NCBI GenBank assembly: GCA_026214975.1
Contig: CM047805.1
Coordinates: forward strand, 61,000,834-61,064,833
Direction: 5' to 3'
Source of the DNA: Gentiana macrophylla
Taxonomy: Eukaryota > Streptophyta > Magnoliopsida > Gentianales > Gentianaceae
Length of the DNA stretch: 64,000 nt
A program made the position numbers and the translations under genes. The notes under the pieces are model-generated. The model was given only the letters and a program-made list of their open reading frames with translations, was not told where the DNA came from and did no database searches. Shown here one piece after another: positions 21,064-30,372 of this stretch. Each line of letters begins with the position of its first letter. Position 1 is the first letter of the stretch.

Positions 21064-22903
21064 GTGGGAGAAGTTGAGGCGGTGGGACCACTGAGTAAGC
21101 TCAGTGATGTTGAGTTGAAAGGTGGAGATCTTAAGTCAAGTTTGGAAGACCCCCCTGCTGATTTGGTTCTGAAGCCGTTTCCCAAACATCTAAAGTATGT
21201 GTTTTTAAGAGAAGGCGACAAGCTTCCGTTAATCATATCCGCCAAGCTGTTCTCGTATAGAAGAGATGAAATTGATCAACGTCTTGAAACGAAATGAAAA
21301 AGCTTTTGGTTGGCAAGTAGGAGATATCAGAGGGATATCTCCTGACATCTGTATGCATAAGATCAAGACTAATGAGGGTGCTAAATGTGTTAGACAGCCC
21401 CAGAGGAGGCTCAACCCTCATATGCAAGAAGTCGTTAAAAAGGAAATCATCAAGCTTCTGGACATGGGAATCATTTATGCCATCGCTGATAGTGAATGGG
21501 TTTCCCCAACTCAAGTAGTTCCCAAGAAAGGAGGAATTACGATTGAGAAGAATGAGAAGGGAGAGGAAATAGCATTGAGACTTGTTATCGGTTCTGAGTG
21601 CCAGATCGATTATCGAAAGCTCAATGAGGTAACCATGAAGGATCACTTTCCCTTCCATTCATTGACCGGATGCTTGAGCGTCTGGCGGGCACACGATTCT
21701 CTCGCTTTACGGATGGTTATTCGGGATATTTCCGTGATACCCATTGATCCAGGTGACCAAGAGAGACCACTTTCACCGCCCTTATGGTACATTCGCCTAC
21801 TGAGTGAATGCCATTTGGTCTCTACAATGCTCAGCTACATTTCGTAGATGTATCTTTGGCCATCTTTGACGGGTCGGTATAGAAGTGTATGGAGATCTTT
21901 ATGGACGATTTTTTCGCTTTTGGCGATCTTTTGATGATTGCCTTGACAATCTTGATCAAGTGTTGTCGAGATGTGTGAAAAGAACTTAGTACTCAATTGG
22001 GAAAAATGTCATTTCATGGTAGATGAGGGCATAGTTCTTGGCCACAAAATCTCCGCCAAAGGTATAGAAGTTGACAGGGCAAAAGTAGAAGCTATCGAGA
22101 AGATGAGCTATCCCAAGAATGTGCGTGAAGTGAGAGGTTTTCTTGGACATGTCAGTTTCTACAAAAGATTTATTCAAGATTTCTCCAAGATTGCCAAGCC
22201 CCTGTCTACTTTACTTAAGGAGGACGTTGAGTTCAATTTCAATGAAAACTGCAAGCAAGCGTTTGAGGAGCTCAAAAATCGTTTAATATCTGCTCCAATT
22301 CTTATATCGCCTGACTGGAACTTACCTTTTGAGCTTATGTGCGACGCATCAAACTATGTTGTTGGTGCGGTCTTAGGACAAAGGCTTAACGGGAAATTCC
22401 AGCCTATCTATTACGCTAGTCACACATTGAACCCCTCTCAAGTTAACTACACGACCACTGAAAATGAATTATTGGCCGTAGTCTTTGCTATGGACAAGTT
22501 TCGTAGTTACTTGTTAGGAGCTCAAGTAGTTGTGTGGACTGATCACGCTGCTTTGCGATATCTGATGACTAAGAAAGAGGCTAAACCGCGCTTACTACGT
22601 TGGATACTGACCCTACAAGAGTTTGACGTTCAAATCAAAGACAAAAAGGGCAGTGAAAACGTAGTGGTTGATCACGTTTCAAGAATGTTAGGTGAGGAAA
22701 AGGATGATCCAGATGATATAGATCTTTACTTTCCTCAAGAGAACATCATGCTTACCGATGGCTGCCCTCCTGATGTTCCATGGTATTCTTCCATTGTCAA
22801 TTACCTTCATGCCCGTTATCTCGATCCAGAAATGTCTTATCAGGAGAAGAAAAAGTTCTTCTCTGATTTGAAATCTTCGTTTGGGATGAACCTTATCTTT
22901 TAA
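21064..22903 (+). pseudogene. Athila reverse transcriptase and RNase H, frameshifted
   Basis: The linker LKPFPKHLKYVFLREGDKLP opens the domain (21064-21297). RT follows from 21266 with FGWQVGDIRGISPDICMHKI, WVSPTQVVPKKGG and IDYRKLNEVTMKDHFPF. Between about 21654 and 21970 the finger/palm region is shredded into several frames, but the catalytic FMDDF codons survive at about 21898-21912. From 21971 the frame is open again: [36 protein letters not shown], then RNase H with [36 protein letters not shown] and [11 protein letters not shown], ending in [14 protein letters not shown]. It lies between protease and integrase as in all Ty3/gypsy pol genes. It cannot give an active enzyme. Confidence 0.92.
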
Positions 22904-24371
22904 GATCTCAGAAAGATGGTTTGCTCGTAAGATGTGTTCCGAATCTGAAAGCAGAGCGATATTATTGAGCGAGAGTGCCACAAAGTGGGCCCACTTGGAG
23001 TCACTTTGGTCCGTGGAAAACCGTTGCTAAGATTTTCCAATCCGGTTTCTATTGGCCTACGATCTTTAAGGACACAGAAGCTTTCTGTAAAGCTTGTGAT
23101 AGGTGCCAAAGAACCGGTACTCTGACAAGGCGTTTTGACATGCCTTTGAAACCCATCCTAGAATGCGAGGTCTTTGATGTATGGGGTATCGATTTTATGA
23201 GACCATTCCCATCAACCTGCAATAACAAATACATCTTAGTCTGCGTGGATTACGTGTCAAAATGGGTGGAGGCTCAAGCCACTCCTCACAATGATCATAA
23301 GACAGTCATGAAATTTCTAAAGAAAAACATCTTCGTGAGGTTTGGATGTCCACGTGCCTTGATCAGTGATGAAGGGACGCACTTCTGCAACCGACCCCTA
23401 GAGAAAGTCCTTGAAAAGTATGGTGTTCGTCACAAGACTGGCACACTATATCACCCGATGACTAGTGGTCAGGTTGAAAGGAGCAACCAAAGTATTAAAA
23501 AGATCCTGGAAAAAACGGTTAACAGTCATAGGAAAGACTGGAGTTTGAAGTTGGATGATGTTCTATGGGCATACAGAACCGCCTATAAGACTCCTATGGG
23601 TACATCTCTATATCAAATGGTAAGCCATGTCATCTGCCAGTCGAGTTAGAGCATAGAGCTTATTGGGCTATAAAGTTTCTGAACTTTGATTCCCAATCTT
23701 GTTGAAAACATCGACTGCAGCAGTTGCATGAGTTGGACGAATTCAGACTCCAGGCCTATGAAAGTGCCAGGATTAGTAAAGATAAGATGAAGGTACTCCA
23801 CGATGCTAAGATTAAGAAGAGAAATTCCACGTCGGCGAACAAGTTCTTCTATACAATTCTAGGTTACATTTGTTTCTGGAAAGTCGAGGACACGTTGGTC
23901 CGGTCCTTCGAGATTCTCCAAATCATTCCTGGAGGCGTTCTAGAACTTCGTGGTTATAGCGGTAAACCATTTCGAGTGAATGGCCAAAGGTGCAAGCACT
24001 ATATTGGTGAACCTAAAGAGAAACCTTTGATTGTCTGTTTCCTCGATATCCCCGGGTGTGGTGCTACAAAAGTCGATGAATTTGATGAATTTTCACCCGA
24101 CCTGTTTTCAGAGGATGGCGGTAGTGGTCAATCTGAAGAAGTTCTAGCAGGTAGTTGGGATATGGAAGATTTTGAGAGGGAGCGTCAGCTGAAGCATCAT
24201 CAGAAGGCTCAGAAAATGAAGAAGTCAACCATGAGGAAGTTTAAGCGTGTGTGGAAAGCTATTAAAGGTTTTACCCCATGTGTTAAGTGCTGTTTCTGCA
24301 GCCAAACTGCTAACCAAAATCTAGACGAGGTAGTGGCTGGCAGAAAGGTCAAATGGCCTGATCCAGGCTGA
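22904..24371 (+). pseudogene. Athila integrase, frameshifted
   Basis: The zinc-binding N-terminus is split over frames at 22904-23110. The catalytic core is open from 22975 to 23649: [21 protein letters not shown] (first Asp), [11 protein letters not shown] (second Asp) and [14 protein letters not shown] (Glu), a complete D,D,E triad. A stop at 23647-23649 follows [12 protein letters not shown]. The C-terminal domain resumes at 23724 (ELDEFRLQAYESARISKDK, later ELRGYSGKPFRVNGQR) and continues with an unusual acidic then Lys-rich tail with a Cys cluster (CVKCCFC), ending at 24371. No chromodomain is visible, as expected for Athila. Confidence 0.9.
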
Positions 24372-24555
24372 GCTTAAACGGTGTCGAGCTAACGACATTA
24401 AACAAAAGCGCCACTATGAGGCATCCTAGATATCGTTAGTTTTAGTCGTTTTTGTTTTGTGCTTTTGTAGTTTGGAATTTAAGTTTTAGTATTTAAGTTT
24501 AGCTTACTAAGTGTTGTTTTTGTTTATATCTGTCAGTTAGTTGTGCTTTCTAGAT
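24372..24555 (+). other. Intergenic spacer between integrase and small ORF
   Basis: A T-rich noncoding spacer of 184 bp. It begins GCTTAAACGGTGTCGAGCTAACGACATTAAACAAAAGCG in effect; a similar 'gtcgagcaaacgacgtaaaacaaaacgct' block appears after the next ORF at 24972, so the two ORFs have repeated 3' flanks, perhaps translation or splicing signals. Confidence 0.5.
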
Positions 24556-24954
24556 ATGGATTTCAGAGTTCTACCAGAGGAGATACCTTTCCTTAGGAGG
24601 ATCCCACTTATCACTGTAGATGACGGACCGGGAGGGACTATCATTTTGCACGTAGATTTTGACATTAGTACCCGCGTCAAGACTGTCACCTATGTTCTCA
24701 TTGTTCCCCGCTGTTCGGGAGGTGGAGACTTCACTACTGAGGAGTTACATGAGGCTCTAGGATGTCCGTACACGATCCTGAATGATCCGATGCTGACAGA
24801 TTTAGCGATAGTGCTGCAAGCTGAACATTTTCGAGGTGTTGACGTAGCTGGTGAGGACTGGGGTTTACAAGATGAGTATGACTTCCCTCCGGTGATTGAC
24901 ATGCTCCGCCGTCTTATTCGAGTGATAGATTGGTCGGCCATTTACGATGACTAG
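24556..24954 (+). CDS. Small Athila-borne ORF of unknown function
   Basis: 132 codons from the ATG at 24556 (MDFRVLPEEIPFLRR); an in-frame TTG lies 15 bp upstream, but ATG is the more plausible start. It is intact, unlike every gag-pol frame around it. The product is acidic, with predicted beta-rich segments (ITVDDGPGGTIILHVDFD, VKTVTYVLIVPRC), a middle part FTTEELHEALGCPYTILND and an acidic tail ending WSAIYDD. No zinc-binding pattern, signal peptide or membrane segment. I do not recognise the family. It lies between integrase and the 3' ORF. A spliced subgenomic transcript would be needed to express it. Confidence 0.5.
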   Translation: MDFRVLPEEIPFLRRIPLITVDDGPGGTIILHVDFDISTRVKTVTYVLIVPRCSGGGDFTTEELHEALGCPYTILNDPMLTDLAIVLQAEHFRGVDVAGEDWGLQDEYDFPPVIDMLRRLIRVIDWSAIYDD

Positions 24955-25970
24955 CGTTCTTAGGTTGTTTCGTCGAGCAAACGACGTAAAACAAAACGCT
25001 GCTTAGTGGGAGGCAACCTTTATTTTTCTATCTGTTTTCTATTTTGTTTTTACTTGTTTTCCAGTAATTTTATGTACTTCGTCGATTTCCAGTTGTATTT
25101 TTGAAGTTTTAATTAAGTTTAATAAGAAAGTGCAAATTTGGGTTTAAGATTGAATGAAATTTCATAATTTTTGCATTATTCTACCTTGGACGCCCGTCCG
25201 CCTTGACCAATTATTGGACGAGCATCCACTAAGCCTGGATGCCCGTCTGACAATCTCCCTCCAATCCTGTATTTGATTTGAGCGTCTGGACAAGCGTCTG
25301 ATACAATGGACGCCCGTCCGGTTCATGTGTCTTTGCCTGGACGCCCGTCCGGTTACTTGGACGCCCGTCCAGCCTCTGCCTATATGTACCCCCTCAACCC
25401 ATGAACCTTCACTTTTCAGAGTTTCAAACGCGAAAAACCGTTTCTTCTTCCCCCATTTGGCCTAAAATCTTCGATTCTAAACCATTTCAAGCGATTTGAA
25501 GTGCTATAGACCGCTTTTGATCCCTTATCTTTGATTTTCATAGCCAAATTCCCCAACGCACGATCTTTTTGGAGAATCAGGACCCTTTTCAGTCCAACTT
25601 TTTGAAGGAAAAGTTCGATTTTGGTAGCCAAATTTGTGTTGTTTGGACTGATTTTCACCTCGATCAGCATCTACTCACCCTACTTGGTAAGTTAGTAACA
25701 ACTTTTCTGGATTTTATTCACGTTTTTGTGAGTTCGATCTTTGGGTCGGCTCGTTCACTTGAATATTACCTTAATTTGTTTTTTTTCTGGTTTTGTGGTT
25801 TCTTTCTGCTCTGTTATGGTGATATGGTGTTGTGATGGGTGATGAATGGGTTGTTTGGTGATGATTATGGTTGTGGTTTGTGGTTTGGTTGATTTGAAAT
25901 CCCGATTTGGATGTTAAACGGGTAACTTGTTTTGTTTTGGGATCGTTGTGGCTTAGTCTAGGATTGAATA
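24955..25970 (+). other. Inter-ORF spacer with a 12-bp motif cluster
   Basis: A noncoding spacer of about 1 kb. At 25188-25370 lies a motif cluster: exact GGACGCCCGTCC at 25188, 25308, 25339 and 25359, and variants GGACGAGCATCC (25216), GGATGCCCGTCT (25237) and GGACAAGCGTCT (25288). A further T-rich segment with GTTTTGTGG repeats leads to the 3' ORF. It may act as a promoter or a splice-acceptor region for the 3' ORF. Confidence 0.75.
25188..25370. repeat. 12-bp motif cluster between Athila ORFs
   Basis: Seven units, four of them exact GGACGCCCGTCC (25188, 25308, 25339, 25359), the others GGACGAGCATCC, GGATGCCCGTCT and GGACAAGCGTCT. The exact copies are in the orientation complementary to the U3 cluster. 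Confidence 0.92.
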
Positions 25971-27372
25971 ATGGTTCATAAGAAGAAAGTGGTGAAGAGA
26001 CATGGTAAGGAAGTGGCTAGGGAGGCCGGAAAGAAATGCAAAGAGTTTGATCCTACCTTAGTTGATCCTAACCGGGGTGTTAGTATTCGAGAACAACCCC
26101 ATAGAGCCACCCAAACTAGGGCTACCTTGAGGGATGAGCCGACCTCGGAGTCTGAGATGGATGACGATATTCCTTTGGTGAGGATGCCTAGAGCACAGAG
26201 GGGTGGTGGGTCATCTAGGGTTGAGGAGGCTATGGATGCTCCTTGGGACGAGGAACCGGTAGAAACTAGGGCTGCACCACCTAGGAAGAAAGCCAAAACC
26301 GTTGCCCCGATGCCGATGCCTCGTAGATTCATGAACCCTAAGGCCCACAACGCTTATACTAAACACTACTTCTCGAGGACTATGTTGATTGAGCGGGCTA
26401 TGTTGGAGGCGAAGGTGGATCCGGTTTCGCTGTTGCTAAGAGACCGGAAATGGGATGCCTTGATGACGATCCCGACTACCCCGGTCAATGGTTCCCTAGT
26501 TCGAGAATTTTATGCTAATTGTTCGGAAACCGACTTGGAGACGGGGGCTTTTGAGGGATGAGATTATAAGGAGGAGATTGTACATAGACAGAGTTTGGGG
26601 CAGGATCCTTTGGAGGAGTTACGGTTGAGAGTTTGCCCGGAGGTGGCTTGGACATTGAGGCCGGGTGGAGACCGGAAAGAGTTAGTCACCACTACCTGGA
26701 CGGAGGATTGGAAAGTCCAGTGCAGGTTTATTCAGAATCGGTTGTTGCCCAAGAACAACTTGACGCACTTTCATATTGGTGACCTAGGCATGCTATATGC
26801 GTTGACTTTTGGCCTAAACGTCAACGTGGGACAAGCGTTATACGATGAGGTGGCTATTAATCAAAAGATCTATACTCGTTGCCTGATTATCCCTCACTTG
26901 ATTAACGATCCTATGTCCGGATGCCGTGTGCCTGAGTATGGAGCGGATCATAGACCGAAGAACCCGAGGCCTATCTGAGAGAGAGAAGGTAAGCCTTCGG
27001 GACACCTCCGAGTCGGGGCACCGCAGAGAGCCTGGTTCGTCATCGGCACCGCCGCGAGCATCCTCCTTCCCACTTTATCTCCTCATCCGGATGAGGTTGA
27101 GTATGGCCAATAGTGTTCGCAACTGGTTGGAGGATATTCAGACTTCTCAGAACAACATTTTGACGATTCGGCAGTGTATCAGTGAAGACCGGAAGCCGAG
27201 GGACGACAGAGTTTTTGATCCAAGCATCATTGATTTCCATTATTCTGATGAGATTGAGCAGGCCATTGCAGATGTTATTCGCGAGTCAGAGTCGTCTGAT
27301 GAGGAGCAGCCTGATGCTCCTGGGGGTGATGTACCTCCGGCTGATGATTCTCCGGCTCCGGGGCAGTCATGA
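25971..27372 (+). pseudogene. Athila 3' ORF, Transposase_32-like
   Basis: ATG at 25971 (MVHKKKVVKRHGKE). The frame is interrupted by one TGA at 26559-26561 but continues in phase to 26978, then shifts frame (from about 26926) to end at 27372: about 460 residues in all. Layout: a Lys/Arg-rich start (likely nuclear signal), DPTLVDPNRGVSI, an acidic patch, a Pro-Arg segment, then a globular part with RRFMNPKAHNAYTKHYFSRT, NGSLVREFYANCSETD and FIQNRLLPKNNLTHFHIGDL plus ALTFGLNVNVGQ. The last part resembles the plant-specific 'putative plant transposon protein' family (Transposase_32). The tail is acidic and Pro-rich. This position is where Athila elements carry their extra ORF, often called env-like, but I see no signal peptide or transmembrane segment here. 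Confidence 0.75.
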
Positions 27373-28832
27373 TTTTATTTGTCTATTTTTCGATTTTGAT
27401 TTGCCCTAGATACTGTGATTGTATATTTTATCTACTTTCTATCACGTGATTCGCTGTACTTTTCATATTGCTACTGTTTATTCTTTCCTATGGATCATGT
27501 AAGCCATAAGGCGTCAGTACTTTCTTTTATCCTTTCTTTCAACTGGTGAATGTGTTTAATGCTTTATCTTTTGGTATTACTCGTTTTTATTATCTCTTTT
27601 CATTCTGGTATAATTCCACGTTTTCCCCGAGATGTTTCCGTGTTTGTCGAGTCGTGCAGGTATAATTCTAGCGGTTTTGTCGAGCTACATTATAGGATTA
27701 TGAGTTCTCAGTGTCACAATGTAGGCTCCGGCCTGACCGACGAGTCGTGTATCGGTTTAAATCAACTAAGTCTTTTACCTTTTCTTTTCTTCTGCACAAC
27801 ATGAGGACATGTTGATCATTAAGTGTGGGGGAGGGAATGATTTGATATGTATCTATACATTTGCTTAATTCGTTATGTTTCTATGCAAAATGAGCTAGAA
27901 TTTTCAAAAAAATTTCGACATTTTTGTTTTTTGTTTTGTCCCGAGTAGGCAATTCAATTCAATGTTCGTTATTTTTATAGTCATTGATGCTATATATCAT
28001 ATGTTTGATAAGTTAGTTGTTTCACCCGATATATCGTTTTCACGAGCCACAGTGAATGATGAGCTAATTTATAAAGTTATACCCCTTTTTGGATGAGTGA
28101 TTTCTGATTTTCTTATAAGTCATGTGCTTAGTGCTACGTACGTATCTTGAGATTTATGATAGTTTGTATTTAGATCCGAAGTATTTTATACTGTGAATAT
28201 CTAAGGTTTGAATGTGATAAGTAACACGTAGCTTATTGTCAAATGAAAAAGTTGAATTTTAAGAAGTATTAATTGGGTGTGTCGGAAGCTAGTCGATGAT
28301 TTGAGTGTGGTAGGGTATACCACGTATGTCCTATACCACTATGATGACTTAAAGCTCACGACAGTCAGAAGAAGCTGCCTTATGATTGGAGTAAGGTAGG
28401 GTATATCTCGAATATCCTATTCTGCTATGACAGGGCAATAGCTCATTCTGATGTGTGTTTAAAAGTGAGAAAGTTAAATCAACTTATAAAGAAGTGGTAT
28501 GAGTTAGAAGTAAGACTAAGTTATCGTGGTATGTAGGGATTATCCTCTGAGTATTTCAGAAAGGCCCTAGATGTATTCTATCATCCTTTTCGGGATATGT
28601 CACGTTGGTAGGGTACACCTTATGAGTGTCATTTATCGCTAGTCTACGAGGGGGTATTAGCTAGTTTTGCTTTGAGTTTCTCAAGTTTGGATTTAGTGGA
28701 AGTTTTCTATGGCTTTGCACACACACAGTGGTGGACTTCTGATTTATTGGATCTATGCTATATTTGCTGAGATGTCTATATTTTTCCCGAGCCTTTATCT
28801 TGTTTTGCTTTGCTCGGGACGAGCAAAAGCTT
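27373..28832 (+). other. Athila 3' noncoding spacer
   Basis: 1.46 kb without convincing coding potential (short frames only). It contains a degenerate series of GGTAGGGTATACC-like units at 28309, 28395, about 28527 and 28607, each followed by a 'ccta/tcct' stretch. Shortly before the PPT is a perfect stem TGCTCG-GGA-CGAGCA at 28811-28825. Confidence 0.6.
28811..28825. repeat. Conserved short hairpin before the PPT
   Basis: TGCTCGGGACGAGCA, a perfect 6-bp stem with a 3-nt loop, ends 7 bp before the PPT. Related sequences are at 1852-1864 and 6069-6082, in the same place relative to the PPT of two other Athila-like elements. It is probably an RNA structure involved in plus-strand priming or 3'-end formation. 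Confidence 0.7.
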
Positions 28833-28846
28833 AAGTGTGGGGGAGT
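28833..28846 (+). promoter_or_regulatory. Polypurine tract of the Athila element
   Basis: AAGTGTGGGGGAGT directly before the 3' LTR start TGTTAAGGG at 28847; plus-strand primer for cDNA synthesis. Confidence 0.92.
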
Positions 28847-30367
28847 TGTTAAGGGTGAATTTATACGATTTATAACGCTATATTCTATGGTATTTTCCCC
28901 CGTATTTGTATTAATTTGCATGAGAAATGAGTGTCTAACAGAAATATTGAGTAAATGAGGTTTTAAATAAGTTATTCACAATATTGGTTGATTTTGGTAC
29001 TTTAATTATGATTTTATGATTATTTGGACATTATTACATTTTGCGATATTTTTATGTGTTATAGATACATGCTTGAGGCTCAAAAGATGATCAAAAGTTG
29101 ATTAAGTTCGAGTTAATTGATGATAAAAGAGATAATGACGGAATGAGATAGAGGAAAAAGAGATAAAGATCAAGAAGTCAAAATTCGATCCACCTGAACG
29201 AGCGTCCAGGTCCAGTCCAGAGTGGACGGGCGTTTGATAGAGCAGACGGGCGTCCAGTGGTGCGATTTTGATACAGAGAGTTTGGACGCTGTACGAACGG
29301 GCGTCTGAAGCAGTCCAGCTCTATCTGGACGGGCGTTCGCTAGAGCGAACGAGCGTCCGTCGGCCGACTTAGTGAAACCGACTCAAAACTCTATATATAG
29401 AAGCTGTTTTCTCCACATATGATATACCATATATTCATTATTCGAAACCCTAAACCTAGGGGCGGCTTTAGGCTGCGTTTTTCTTCCTTTCATTCCAGCT
29501 TTATGCACTTTAGATCTAGATTAAATTAGCTACTTTTTATGCACTGTTTCGGCAATTTTGAGTTGCTGAGGATGTTCAGAAGCTAAGAGCTTCATCAAAC
29601 GAGTATTGTGAAGCCATCCAACGACTGTTGATTTCGTTTCATCGATTGTACTATGAGTTTTTATTAAAGGTTGTTTCTTTATTCATGTTTATTATGTTTA
29701 ATTGCTCTTATATCGGAAGATATGCATGTGTCGATTGTTTATTGTTGGTGGAAATCTTTATAAACCTTAGATCACCATGAATAGGAATAGTATTTGAATC
29801 TATCTTAACGGAAGTTAATAGGTTTAATTGCTAGATTATAAACATAAAGTTTACACCTTTGGTTAGAAAACGCGTTAATCTTGCATTGGAAGATAATGGA
29901 TTAATAGATGAACTTTCTAAGGAATTAGGGTTCATATTTAGATAAGGTAAATCACAACTTAGATAAAAACCACAATATAATCGAGATAGGGAATCAATGC
30001 TTGTTGGATAGGTGGATCAATCCTCGTTTGTTCGTTATACATTTAATTTAAATCCTTAAAAACTTGAATTTGTTTAGTTAGCTTACTTTTATTTGCATCT
30101 TAGATTAGTTTAGTTAAAGGTTCGCAACCCGTATTCTTCCTAGCTTTGGACTATATCCTCTGTCTAGTTTTATTTTCAGTTTTGTTCTGTTTTATTCGCT
30201 GTTTAGATTAGTTTCGTGACATAGTTTAGGTTAGACAAAAACTAGGAATCACAATTGTTTAGTTCCCCGTAAGATCGACCCGGCATTAACCACTATTACT
30301 ACGATCCTTATACTTGAGGTTAACAGGATTATTACTTGTTTGTTTTGTGTTAATAAATTCCGTGAAA
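28847..30367 (+). mobile_element. 3' LTR of the Athila element
   Basis: Same order as the 5' LTR, with the motif cluster at 29196-29358 (six copies, same spacing) and TATA box at about 29392-29399. The terminal dinucleotide is AA rather than CA (30366-30367), one base changed. The TSD ATATT follows at 30368-30372. Differences from the 5' LTR are few and mainly transitions. Confidence 0.95.
29196..29358. repeat. 12-bp motif cluster in U3 of the 3' LTR
   Basis: Same six units with identical spacing as at 16501-16663. In the genomic RNA this copy lies close to the 3' end. Confidence 0.92.
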
Positions 30368-30372
30368 ATATT

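Larger units (their letters stand above)
16152..30367 (+). mobile_element. Athila Ty3/gypsy element, 14.2 kb, with TSD ATATT
   Basis: Two LTRs of 1508 and 1521 bp bound the element, with identical flanks ATATT at 16147-16151 and 30368-30372. Order: LTR, PBS for tRNA-Asp, leader, gag, protease, RT-RNase H, integrase, a small ORF of unknown function, a large 3' ORF, a 1.4 kb spacer, PPT, LTR. In the first 350 bp the two LTRs differ at about six positions, all transitions, so insertion is fairly recent. The coding region carries many more lesions (frameshifts and stops in every pol domain), so this copy cannot be autonomous. Confidence 0.95.

Noticed and set aside
25971..27372. Envelope gene (endogenous retrovirus interpretation)
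   Set aside because: No signal peptide, transmembrane segment, furin-like site or coiled-coil fusion region; the basic N-terminus and Transposase_32-like part point elsewhere.
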